Shown here one piece after another: positions 7,609 to 15,953 of a stretch of DNA of 64,000 nucleotides. Positions within the stretch are counted from its first letter, which is position 1, and each line of letters starts with the position of its first letter. The notes below the pieces were generated by a model. The model was not told where the DNA came from. It did not search any database and worked only from the letters and a program-made list of their open reading frames with translations. The translations under genes were made by a program, and so were the position numbers. This DNA is from 20CM-2-55-15 sp963738025 (GTDB lineage: Bacteria > Acidobacteriota > Terriglobia > 20CM-2-55-15). The stretch is taken from contig CAVTWA010000031.1 of NCBI GenBank assembly GCA_963738025.1, positions 248,001 to 312,000 on the forward strand. The letters run 5' to 3'.

Positions 7609-9363
7609 TCAATCTCCTCTAATCTGATCGCGGCCGGATCGAGCCCATCCCGGGCTCGGCGAAGTCCGCACCTTTTTCTGCGCGAACGCCCGTTCCCAGC
7701 TGCTGACCGTGTGGCGCTTCAGACGGCGGCAGGCTGGCAACAGCGTTGTGATACTCATCGCCGCAAGGCCCGACAACAATGCGATCGTCACGCTGTCCCA
7801 CAACGGCCGGCGATTGAACAGGCCCGGCCAGTCCATCACATGCAGACCGTAGTAGAGCCAGCGGTTCGCGCGATCGAGCTTGTCGAACTTCACCATCTGG
7901 GCGAGTGACGGCGTGAAATAAAGCCAGGTCTGATTTTCATCGTTGTAACGCACGCGCAGCACAGGAAGCACGTAAGCCGGCTTGTGCCGGCCCAGTTCGA
8001 ATGACGGAGTCGTCTGGTGATAGTAATCGTCATAATCGGTCAGCCATTTGCTGTCGATTCTGGGGACATTCGGCATCGCTTCGCGGGACGCCTGTTCCAT
8101 CACTTCTCTGCTGAACGACGCCACGACCCCGTTCTCGGGATGACGGATAGAGACGAACAGGTGCGGGTTGTCCTGTGGCAGATTTACGAAATTGATCGAG
8201 TTGTTGGTGGTCCATCGCCGAGCTTCCTCTTTGGTTGCAGGAGGCTGGTAGGCGAGGAAGTAGGGCTCCCCTCGAAACTGAACCAGTTCGACTTCCTTCG
8301 GAGCAAACTTCTGCTGAATCTGAGCGATGGCAGTCTGAACGGCTTCAATCTGGATCGGTTTTAAGTTTAAAGGTCCGCCGGTGATGGCGTTCGCCATATC
8401 CTTTGTCATCGATGACCTGGGAGAAACGACAGGGTTTCCCATGATGAAACCCTCGCCATTGCTCTCGACGCGTTTGGACACGCCTGTCCAGCCGGAGATC
8501 GGGAAGGTGCTGATCGGGATCATTCCGCTCAGAATCCAGGTGAGCGAAAACAAACCGAAGATCAGACCCGCATAGTGGTGCCACTTCATCCACCCGGAGT
8601 AGGGTGTGTAGGATAGAGCGCCTTTTTTCCGGAATCGTGGCTTGAGCGATATGCGCCAGATGCCGACGACGACGCCGGTCACGACCATGAGCATGGCTGT
8701 CCACGCGACGTAATCCAGGAACGTTGTCCACCAGGGGCGCTGCCGGAAGAAAAACAGGTTGTGAATAATGTAGCCGGAATAGGCGAGAATGCGGCCCCTG
8801 CGGTCCGTTTTCTGAACGATGTCGTTACTTTTTTCCGAGATGTAGTACTCGGTACGGGCCGGATCGTTCATCGCCAGACGATGCAGCGGAACATACCCGG
8901 CCAGTGTGGGAATTCTCGTGAGCTCGTCCGGGCTTTCGAGATGGGCGTCGTATGTCATCGTGGAAGCGTATTCGGGAGCAAACTTCTTCATCCATGCCAA
9001 AGCCTGTTCCGGACCCAGGTCGGGAAGGACTTCGCCCGTGTCCGCATATACCGTCTGCCAGTTGCCGATGCTGACCCGGGTCAACCGGTACACGGGCCGG
9101 CCGTTGTACATCGACAAGCGAACGCGATAAGGTTTGATCCCAGCCCTTGCCGCCGCCTCAACCGGCGTCACCGTTGCTGTGGAGAAGTCGATGGGCTCCA
9201 GCCTCAACAGGCGCTCCCCGGTCGTGATTTGCGGGTGGCCGTAATACATCAGGACCACGCCGGAGAACGTCCATAGGAGGAACATGACCGTGATCCCGAT
9301 GCCCAGCCAGCGATGTGAATAAATGACGAGCTTGCGCCAATCGAGCAGTTTGCGGGCATTCAT
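7609..9363 (-). CDS. PepSY-associated transmembrane protein (PiuB-like)
   Basis: A 584-residue integral membrane protein of the PepSY-TM family, often linked to iron uptake or ferric reduction. The first helix (about 15-42) includes YSHRWLGIGITVMFLLWTFSG with the conserved histidine. A large periplasmic PepSY region follows, then helices at about 195-235 and 265-290 (WHHYAGLIFGLFSLTWILSG carries a conserved His pair). A second PepSY-like region and a final helix near 540 complete it. Histidines in the membrane helices are typical of haem-binding family members, but haem binding is inferred. No TonB receptor or iron gene is adjacent, so the substrate is unknown. Confidence 0.82.
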   Translation of the reverse strand: MNARKLLDWRKLVIYSHRWLGIGITVMFLLWTFSGVVLMYYGHPQITTGERLLRLEPIDFSTATVTPVEAAARAGIKPYRVRLSMYNGRPVYRLTRVSIGNWQTVYADTGEVLPDLGPEQALAWMKKFAPEYASTMTYDAHLESPDELTRIPTLAGYVPLHRLAMNDPARTEYYISEKSNDIVQKTDRRGRILAYSGYIIHNLFFFRQRPWWTTFLDYVAWTAMLMVVTGVVVGIWRISLKPRFRKKGALSYTPYSGWMKWHHYAGLIFGLFSLTWILSGMIPISTFPISGWTGVSKRVESNGEGFIMGNPVVSPRSSMTKDMANAITGGPLNLKPIQIEAVQTAIAQIQQKFAPKEVELVQFRGEPYFLAYQPPATKEEARRWTTNNSINFVNLPQDNPHLFVSIRHPENGVVASFSREVMEQASREAMPNVPRIDSKWLTDYDDYYHQTTPSFELGRHKPAYVLPVLRVRYNDENQTWLYFTPSLAQMVKFDKLDRANRWLYYGLHVMDWPGLFNRRPLWDSVTIALLSGLAAMSITTLLPACRRLKRHTVSSWERAFAQKKVRTSPSPGWARSGRDQIRGD

Positions 9364-9467
9364 GTCGCGTTCCTCCGGACGATTTAGTGAACCGATTATA
9401 TCAACGCCCGAAAGCGCCGGCTGTTGGAGACGGCTTCGCCGCGCAGCGTCGTTTGAAGGTGTGAATA

Positions 9468-9659
9468 AATAGGCCCGGAGAGCCGTTAGAGGCTAGCCCC
9501 GGCCGGGAGGCCGGGGCTCAACACCAGTGAAGGTTCGAGGCCCGGAGGGCCAAAAGATTGATGCGAGGAATCTTCCGCCCCTGCCGGGCTGGCTTTATCA
9601 CGCATACAAACCCCGGCGTGCGGCCGGGGCTAGGTTCTAACGGCCCACCGGGCCTATTC
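9468..9659. repeat. Inverted-repeat element overlapping the Uma2 stop codon
   Basis: About 190 bp flanked by arms AATAGGCCCGG...GCCGTTAGA and TCTAACGGC...CCGGGCCTATT, with internal CCCCGGCC/GGCCGGGG palindromes near 9496-9515 and 9612-9630. It fills the gap between the PepSY gene and the Uma2 gene. The right arm contributes the TAG stop codon of the Uma2 gene. It has no coding potential and is a MITE/REP-like element. Confidence 0.75.
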
Positions 9660-10235
9660 ATTCACAGCTTCTTTGATGCTCAGCAGCGCTTCGACAGGGA
9701 GGACTAACTCGGGCAAAAGCTGAGGTGCGATGCGATCGCCCGAACGAAGTTCACGGATTACCCGATACGCATCTTGCCCGGGGGCCGTATAACAAAGCAC
9801 ACGTCCGTTTTGGAGGTCTGCGACCCAGTATTCCCGGATGCCGGCGATCGCATAAAGCGCGGCCTTCACCGTTCTGTCATAGTCGAGCGATGACTCGGCA
9901 ACCTCGACGAGGAGAAGAATGTCGGCAGGACCGGGGTTTTGGCCCGCATAAAAGTCATCGCGCTTCCGCAGAACAGCAATATCGGGCTGAGGCGCCGATA
10001 AACGGTCGAGCGCCACGGTTCCTCGCGCCCGCACGATGACCGTGTCACCCATCAACCGCATGATCGTCTGAACCGTCCGATCCACAACAGCGCCATGGCG
10101 GGGGCCGATCGGAGTCATGTTGACGATTTCGCCGCGAATGAGCTCAACGCGTTCGTGCGGCGACAGAATCCCGACGTCCGCCATGCGGTAACAATCGTCG
10201 ATCGAGAATAATTTTCTGCTGATTTCCGCCAGCAT
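9654..10235 (-). CDS. Uma2 family (DUF820) putative restriction-endonuclease-fold protein
   Basis: A 193-residue protein of the Uma2 family, which adopts a PD-(D/E)XK nuclease fold and is strongly expanded in Cyanobacteria, Planctomycetes and Acidobacteria. Visible features are the N-terminal MADVGILSPHERVELIRGEIV, the acidic motif APQPDIAVL, then LLVEVAESSLDYDRTVKAALYA and GIREYWVADL. The acidic D, E and downstream K residues needed for the fold are present. No biological role is established for the family. Its stop codon lies in a repeat arm, so its C-terminus may have been trimmed or set by that element. Confidence 0.85.
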   Translation of the reverse strand: MLAEISRKLFSIDDCYRMADVGILSPHERVELIRGEIVNMTPIGPRHGAVVDRTVQTIMRLMGDTVIVRARGTVALDRLSAPQPDIAVLRKRDDFYAGQNPGPADILLLVEVAESSLDYDRTVKAALYAIAGIREYWVADLQNGRVLCYTAPGQDAYRVIRELRSGDRIAPQLLPELVLPVEALLSIKEAVNE

Positions 10236-10367
10236 AAGTCCACCTCCACACTATCGCAGTCGGACCGCCCCGCCAAACTGCGGATTCTTCAGGCGAAGGT
10301 GAAGAGGGCCACGCGTTTTCGCCGAATTCGCGACAAAGAAGCCGCTGTTTTCCCGGACAGATTATCC

Positions 10368-11432
10368 TTATCGCAGGATCAACTTCTGCACTCTCCAGTT
10401 CGAAGTCTCCGCGGCATACACCTCCGTCTCCGACGGGCACGCAAGCTGATGAATCCCCGAAAACTGTTTCAGTTGTCTCCCGGAACGGCCGATCACGCCG
10501 AGTACTTTCCCTTCAAGTGAGACCTTGAACAACCGGCCGGGATACGTCGACTCACCCACAAACAGCACCTGGTTCGGCCCTGGTGTGATGCAGATCGAAT
10601 TGGGCGCTCCAATCACGGCCGCGAGCCGGGCGCCTGTCGGCATGTCACCGTAAACGGGCGGGATACCCGGCGGCGGTGGCACGTCGATGGTGAACATGCG
10701 GATGAACTTTCCTTCTGTGTCGAAGACCTGAATCCGGCGATTGGACCGGTCACCCACATAGATATTGTTGTTGCGGTCGATGACAATCGCATGGGGGATA
10801 TTGAACTGTCCAGGACCCGTTCCCTTGGCTCCCCATGACTTCACCCAGTCGCCGTTTTTGTCGTATTTCGCAACGCGCGAATTGATATAGCCGTCGGTAA
10901 TGTAGATATTGCCTTCGGAGTCCCACGCAACGTCGGTAGGCTGCCGGAACAGTCCGTTAACGGCCGGTAGCGGTGGATTGGGGTGCTCCCACGGTTTGCT
11001 GTCCTCATCGGCCGATTCTTTTCGGCGGCCGAAAACCATGTTCACGCGGCCCGCTGGATTGAACATGATGACCATGTCCGAGCCTTTGTCGATGGCCCAG
11101 ATGTTGTCATTTTTGTCGATGCGAACCGTGTGCGCTTCCGACCAGGCGTAAAGCCCCTTTCCGATTTCACGCATGAACTCGCCTTCTGGACTGAATTCGA
11201 GCAATTGCGCGGCGGCGGGAGCATACGCCGGACCTGTTGCGGTATTTGAGCGCGTGAAAACGTAGATGTTGCCCCTCGAATCAACCGCTACGCCCGGCAC
11301 TTCGCCGAAATTCATCCCGTTGGGAAGCTTGAAGAAATCTGGTACAGAGTCGAAGGCAAGCTCGGGCACCTTCTCCTGAGCAGCAAAGGGCGCCGCCACA
11401 AGCACAAACAGAACAAATAGACATCGTTTCAT
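10368..11432 (-). CDS. Secreted NHL-repeat beta-propeller protein (peptidyl-amidating-lyase-like)
   Basis: A 354-residue exported protein. A signal peptide (residues 1-18, ending AAPFAA) is followed by repeated NHL blades, for example PTDVAWDSEGNIYITDGYINSRVAKYDKNG, split here as a blade starting near residue 165, and GQFNIPHAIVIDRNNNIYVGD. This pattern is typical of the six-bladed proteins annotated as peptidyl-alpha-hydroxyglycine alpha-amidating lyase-like in Acidobacteria. Catalytic metal ligands of the true lyase cannot be confirmed by eye, so a binding role is equally possible. It is a monocistronic unit with the MazF-like remnant upstream. Confidence 0.8.
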   Translation of the reverse strand: MKRCLFVLFVLVAAPFAAQEKVPELAFDSVPDFFKLPNGMNFGEVPGVAVDSRGNIYVFTRSNTATGPAYAPAAAQLLEFSPEGEFMREIGKGLYAWSEAHTVRIDKNDNIWAIDKGSDMVIMFNPAGRVNMVFGRRKESADEDSKPWEHPNPPLPAVNGLFRQPTDVAWDSEGNIYITDGYINSRVAKYDKNGDWVKSWGAKGTGPGQFNIPHAIVIDRNNNIYVGDRSNRRIQVFDTEGKFIRMFTIDVPPPPGIPPVYGDMPTGARLAAVIGAPNSICITPGPNQVLFVGESTYPGRLFKVSLEGKVLGVIGRSGRQLKQFSGIHQLACPSETEVYAAETSNWRVQKLILR

Positions 11433-11468
11433 GATTTGTCGCCTCGCTCGGGGGCGTCCCGAATTCCG

Positions 11469-11762
11469 TCAATACGTGTCCGACAGATACGAACGTATGC
11501 TGTCATCGAGCCTTGCTAAGTCCACTTCCTTCAGAATTCCGATTGTGCCGAGGATCCGGCTCTTTTTCAGTTGGCGAATACCTGGAACGACGGCGTAGGC
11601 CGCAGCCTTCTGACCACTGATGTGCATTTTGAGCCGCAGTGGCAGAATCTCCGGTGCGCGTGAGGAAATCGGCACTGCTACGATCGAATCCAGGGAAAGA
11701 TTTTGCACGGAATTTGGAGTATACCAGAGGAGAATTTGTGTCGCCGCAGCTTCGCTGGAGTA
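11469..11762 (-). pseudogene. Remnant resembling a PemK/MazF-type toxin
   Basis: The open frame runs from a stop near 11763 to 11471 but lacks an ATG; a GTG at 11708 would give 79 residues. The sequence SLDSIVAVPISSR, followed by LPLRLKM, GIRQLKKSRI and GTIGIL, resembles the second half of MazF/PemK ribonucleases (core strand, then the DQI-type region and the terminal RLG-like helix). The N-terminal RGDIW-type start of the family is absent, and no antitoxin gene is visible beside it. I regard it as a truncated toxin remnant; the family call is tentative. Confidence 0.4.
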
Positions 11763-11828
11763 TTAAAAAAGAGAAATGAGGCACATTGAGCATTCAAAGT
11801 GTCACATTTTCGCGATGGTTGACGTCGA

Positions 11829-12060
11829 GTGAATGTGCACGCAAGCAGCAAACGGGCGGCCGAAGCGCCAGTCCAGGTCCTCGACTTCGAAGACATCTTC
11901 CGCGGTCACTATGCCCGGGTTGTGCGAATTATTGTTCGCATCGTTAACGACCCGGGGCGCGCAGAAGATCTCGCGATGGAAGTCTTCTCAAAGCTCTGGC
12001 GCCGACCGCCCAGGAAAAGTGTCGGTCCAGGTGGCTGGCTCTACCGCACTGCGCTTCCGC
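11829..12060 (+). pseudogene. Fragment of an ECF sigma factor (region 2)
   Basis: The frame from the GTG at 11829 carries a recognisable sigma-70 region 2: FEDIFRGHYARVVRII, then DPGRAEDLAMEVFSKLWRR and GGWLYRTA. After about residue 72 the sequence no longer resembles a sigma factor in any frame, and region 4 is missing. The frame stays open to 12158 but its last 37 residues look random. A gene cut short by deletion or decay is the best reading. Confidence 0.65.
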
Positions 12061-12742
12061 GCCGCTCCTCACGCTCGGCTCTTTATAAAGCCAGGAATTT
12101 GAGCAGCGGCTTCAGCGTCAGACGAGACAACAATCAAAAGATCCTGTGCGCAGGATAACCGAACCAGCGCCAGCCAAAGCGATCGCGGCCGGTAAGAATT
12201 ATGGACACTGAGGCTAGCCAGACCAACAGTAATCGGCGAGCCGAAGTCGTCTGACAATGAGTGCAAATCAATCGTCAATGGCTTGCAGACGTATCAATCT
12301 GGGCGATAACGCCTCGAGACGAACCGGGAACACATGACTCCAGGCTGAAATCCATCGACAACGGCTCACAGACCATCGACGCCAGACTGAAGTCATACGT
12401 AGGCGGTTCAATAAGACATCGGGGCGGCTTAGTATCGATCGACAATGACTCAAACACGATCGACAAAATGCCGATCGCCAGATCTGCAGATTCTAAAGGA
12501 CTAAGATGCGTCCATTATCTATTATGTTTGACTCAAACACGATCGATGCCGAGCGGATGACGTCTCACTCGAAGGCAAACAGATGCGTCAAAGACGCCGG
12601 GACGATCGTGTCCGGCCCGTAGTTCATTCGAGGCGGGCCGCCAACGATGAGCAACGAAGGGCAATCAATCGACATCGCAACATACATTGAAGATTGCAAG
12701 ACCGGAAGGATCGTAAACGAGCTGGCTATAACAAGGTCCTTC
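12061..12742. other. Non-coding or decayed region with short repeats
   Basis: No convincing gene is visible between the sigma-factor fragment and the ATPase gene. An 18-base direct repeat, TGACTCAAACACGATCGA, occurs at 12446-12463 and 12529-12546, and shorter ATCGACAA-type motifs recur around it. A plus-strand frame at 12261-12560 reads RLKSIDNGSQTIDARLKS, which hints at a decayed coiled-coil gene. The evidence for that is weak. Confidence 0.4.
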
Positions 12743-14767
12743 TCAGTCGGCCGCGGTCTTGCCTTTTGCGCACTCGAGGATTTTGTTCACAGCGTTGAAG
12801 GCCGCTTGAAATCGGTCGTGGGTTCGCACTGAAATTTTGGGCGACAGCTCGGAAGCATGCTCCACGAAGTGCCGGGCCGGGCGATGTCGATTGAACTTCA
12901 AACCGTTGCGCAAAGGAGTTCGCTGAAAATACAGGTCCAGCCGAGCGACGATGCGCGGACCCTGCGGGAGGTCACCCTGGAATATGCGTTTGATCAGCTC
13001 GTTTTTATACTCACCATTGATCAGCTCGAGGTAGAACTCGGGATCGAACATGTCTTCGACGTCGGCTTCGGCGGTTCCCGTGAATTGCGCGTACGTTAAG
13101 ACCTGCCGTTGCGTCAGTAGGGTTTGTTCAGAGAGGTTCTCAATCGCTGGATGGTCCTTCTTCTGGTACTCCATCAGCACGGCTAAATTCACATGCCTCT
13201 GGCTTCCGATGAGCGCAACGAACGTCGCGACGGTCTCGATGCCGCCGACAGGTGTCAGCGTCCACTGTTGGTCCAGGCCAGTTTTCCCGGCCCGTTCCAG
13301 CAGATCCGACATGCCTTGAATGTAGAACATGTCTGCCGGCGTCGACACAGCCAGGGTATTGGCGCTCGCAAGGGTTTTCATACTGCGATAGGCCAACGCT
13401 GCCTGCAGGGGAGACAGGCTGTCTGGATCGGCTTGAAGGGGATCCGAGAACACTTTTGTTCCTTCTTCTTGCGGCGACGATTTCCCTTCCTTCATACCGA
13501 GTTCACAGGCGATGCGAACTCGCTCGAAATGTTCGGCGTCGATCATGAATGGCGAATGCGTTGTATAGATCACCTGATGACAGGCGTTGAGCTCGGTCTC
13601 AATAAAGCGGAGCAGATCTCTTTGTGCGCTCGCATGAAGGAAGACACCAGGCTCATCCAATAACAGCAGCATTGGCTTGTTGGACTTTTTCGCTTGAAAG
13701 AACCAGGCGAGAAAGGAAAAGAACCAGATAAACCCGCGGGAACGTGTGCCCAGCCGCACGGATACCCAATGGTTCGTATCAAAGACGTTCACCCACACGT
13801 TGGTTCCGCTCTGATAGCCGGGAGGGTCGCCCGGGCTTGCTGGACGGACGTCGAAGCGCAACTGAATGTGTTGATTTTGAGACCAATATTCGAGAAGGCG
13901 CCTGGAAAGATAATTACTCGCCCCTTCAAGCCGGGTTACTACATCTTGAGTGTTGGCGCCGGCATCCAGCTGATCAAGATTGATGCGCGCCAGCTCGAGC
14001 AGACTTAACATCGGCCGATCGGATTCCAGGAGCCTCTTATTGGCCTGGCGGTCCCTCAGCGCTTGAAGATTGACCTGCCCGTCGATCTGATAAAACTCAT
14101 CGAAGTAAAGGAACTGGGGGACGTGTTGTTGAAGGTAAGTTTCGTAAATGTATGTTTGCAGTCCTTTATCGAGATAGAGCTGGAGTTTCTGCACAAGCGG
14201 CTCGACATTTGAATCAGGATGTATTGCCGTGTTGCCATCATCGGGACGTGTGGAGATATCCATCAGAATGCTGCGTAGTGTTTCGAGATTTATCGCCCGT
14301 TCTGCCTCCATCCTTTCTTCTTCGCTCGTAAACGGGATAGCGGAAATGAAATTCTTCACGATCTGAGCTTCGTCACACTCGATGCTGACGCATAGGGTGT
14401 TGCTGTACCCCTTCGATAATTTCAAATGATGACCTGCTTCGCGCAGGCATCCGGCACCGAATTCTTTTTCGATCGAGACAAGCTCCGTCGCGTCGAGGGC
14501 GAAGCGGGCCTCAATGACCTGCGCAGGCTCGCGCCTTTTTTGCTCGATCTCCGTCAGGTAATCGCCGATATGGGCGCGCGGATATTCCTCGATCACGTCG
14601 AAACGAGCATGCTCCGGAATGATGGGATTCAATTTGTAAAGGGCCTGCAGAATCGCTGTTTTTCCGGCTTCGTTTTTGCCCACCACACAGGTGATATCCG
14701 TTAAATCGAATTCGTTCGAATCCATAATGGATTTGAACTCCCGGACGCGGATCTTCTTAAGTTTCAT
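12743..14767 (-). CDS. OLD-like AAA ATPase with a degenerate C-terminal domain
   Basis: A 674-residue RecF/OLD-type ATPase. The N-terminus MKLKKIRVREFKSIMDS is followed by Walker A GKNEAGKT (30-37). The Walker B region LLLLDEPGVFLHASAQ lies near 385-400 and the H-loop TTHSPFMID near 420. In OLD proteins a Toprim nuclease follows. Here the equivalent region (FYIQGMSDLLERAG...PVGGIETVATFVALIG) keeps the fold pattern, but the expected acidic E-G motif reads VSTP and the DxD position reads VLMEYQ, so nuclease activity is doubtful. OLD relatives act in phage defence (for example Gabija GajA) or DNA repair. The gene is divergent from a membrane-anchored coiled-coil protein. A defence role is inference. 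Confidence 0.8.
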   Translation of the reverse strand: MKLKKIRVREFKSIMDSNEFDLTDITCVVGKNEAGKTAILQALYKLNPIIPEHARFDVIEEYPRAHIGDYLTEIEQKRREPAQVIEARFALDATELVSIEKEFGAGCLREAGHHLKLSKGYSNTLCVSIECDEAQIVKNFISAIPFTSEEERMEAERAINLETLRSILMDISTRPDDGNTAIHPDSNVEPLVQKLQLYLDKGLQTYIYETYLQQHVPQFLYFDEFYQIDGQVNLQALRDRQANKRLLESDRPMLSLLELARINLDQLDAGANTQDVVTRLEGASNYLSRRLLEYWSQNQHIQLRFDVRPASPGDPPGYQSGTNVWVNVFDTNHWVSVRLGTRSRGFIWFFSFLAWFFQAKKSNKPMLLLLDEPGVFLHASAQRDLLRFIETELNACHQVIYTTHSPFMIDAEHFERVRIACELGMKEGKSSPQEEGTKVFSDPLQADPDSLSPLQAALAYRSMKTLASANTLAVSTPADMFYIQGMSDLLERAGKTGLDQQWTLTPVGGIETVATFVALIGSQRHVNLAVLMEYQKKDHPAIENLSEQTLLTQRQVLTYAQFTGTAEADVEDMFDPEFYLELINGEYKNELIKRIFQGDLPQGPRIVARLDLYFQRTPLRNGLKFNRHRPARHFVEHASELSPKISVRTHDRFQAAFNAVNKILECAKGKTAAD

Positions 14768-14956
14768 TCATATCCCTCCAAAGCCTAGAGAAATAGCGCC
14801 TGCCTTGTTCGCCCGTCAGCATCCGCGATTGTGGTGTGGTGACATGGCCCGGCAAAACAAAAAGCCGGGCGAAAGATCTTGCTCGGTATTCCTTTGCATT
14901 CCCGTGTCACGGCCTTACAACTGGTTCGGCCAGTGCCGCCAACCGGGAGGTGTCCA

Positions 14957-15820
14957 ATGGAATGGCTGAAGTCGAAAGCATCAATTATTGCATTGTGTTC
15001 TATAGCGCTGATCGCGCTCGAGGGCTATGCCATCATTTCGATCAAGAACAGTACCGAAGAACGGATGAACTCAACAGAGAACGAACTTCGCTCCATGTAC
15101 GAAAGCGCTGATTCGAAATTGACGGATATGTCCTCGGATCTCGACGTGGTTACCAAGAAGATGGGGATTACGGCAAAGGAATTGGACGAAGCTCAGGCCG
15201 TCGCCGCGCAATTGAAACAGGAGAATGCGCAAATGGCGCGGCGCTTGAAGCAGGAAATGGCTTCCAAAGCGGATTCCAAGACCGTCCTGAAGCTTCACAA
15301 CGAGGCCACAACGAAACTCGATGCTGTCCAGCAGGAAGCAACGACGAAGATCAACGGCATCAGCGGTGAAGTGCATGGAGTACGTACCGATCTCGATTCC
15401 ACACGTTCGGATCTCAACGCAACCAGAGAAGAACTTGCGAACAACAGCCGGAATCTCGGCACTCTGATCGCACGAAATTCAACGGAACTGGCCGAATTGC
15501 GCAAGCGGGGTGAGCGAGACTATGTCGAGTTCGACATCCCGATGAGTAAGGAATACAAGAAGGTCGGTGATGTTCTGATTCAACTCCGAAAGACCGATCC
15601 CAAGCGTCAGAAGTACGATGTGGTGATTAATTCGGATGACAGTCCCATTCTCAAAAAAGACCGGACGGCAAACGAACCCGTCACTTTCCTGGTTGGCCGC
15701 GAGCATGTGCGGTATGAGTTCGTCGTCAATTCTGTCGATAAGAACAGGATCCGTGGGTACCTGAGCGCTCCGAAGGATAAGTTAGTGGCTTCGGAAGCTC
15801 CGTCGGCGCGCGTCCATTAA
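14957..15820 (+). CDS. Membrane-anchored coiled-coil protein of unknown function
   Basis: A 287-residue protein started at the ATG at 14957 because GGGAGG lies six bases upstream; an in-frame ATG 26 codons earlier has no such site. One hydrophobic segment (about 7-28) is followed by roughly 170 residues of heptad-rich coiled coil with Asp/Ser/Thr-rich repeats, as in the LDSTRSDLNATREELANNSR stretch. A C-terminal globular part of about 85 residues starts near YVEFDIPMSKEYKKVGDVLIQLR and looks beta-rich. I do not recognise the family. It lies 190 bp from, and divergent to, the OLD-like ATPase, so shared control is possible. Confidence 0.72.
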   Translation: MEWLKSKASIIALCSIALIALEGYAIISIKNSTEERMNSTENELRSMYESADSKLTDMSSDLDVVTKKMGITAKELDEAQAVAAQLKQENAQMARRLKQEMASKADSKTVLKLHNEATTKLDAVQQEATTKINGISGEVHGVRTDLDSTRSDLNATREELANNSRNLGTLIARNSTELAELRKRGERDYVEFDIPMSKEYKKVGDVLIQLRKTDPKRQKYDVVINSDDSPILKKDRTANEPVTFLVGREHVRYEFVVNSVDKNRIRGYLSAPKDKLVASEAPSARVH

Positions 15821-15847
15821 GCGGATATGTGTTAATTGGGAGTAGCT

Positions 15848-15868
15848 CCCCGCCTGACTCAGGCGGGG
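15848..15868. repeat. Short GC-rich palindrome
   Basis: A single copy of the CCCCGCCT/AGGCGGGG palindrome, 27 bases after the stop codon of the coiled-coil gene and between convergent genes. It is the same family as the ends of the longer element at 1106-1323. Confidence 0.75.
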
Positions 15869-15953
15869 AATGGCGTCATGCTCAGGTGTCGTGGCCTGTC
15901 CCTAATTAGTCGCTCACTTCACCACAAAACATCCGACTTGGTGCGAATCATGC

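Noticed and set aside
12261..12560. Plus-strand 99-codon frame with RLKSIDNGS-type repeats
   Set aside because: The resemblance to coiled-coil repeat proteins is weak and there is no ribosome-binding site. It is treated as part of the decayed region.
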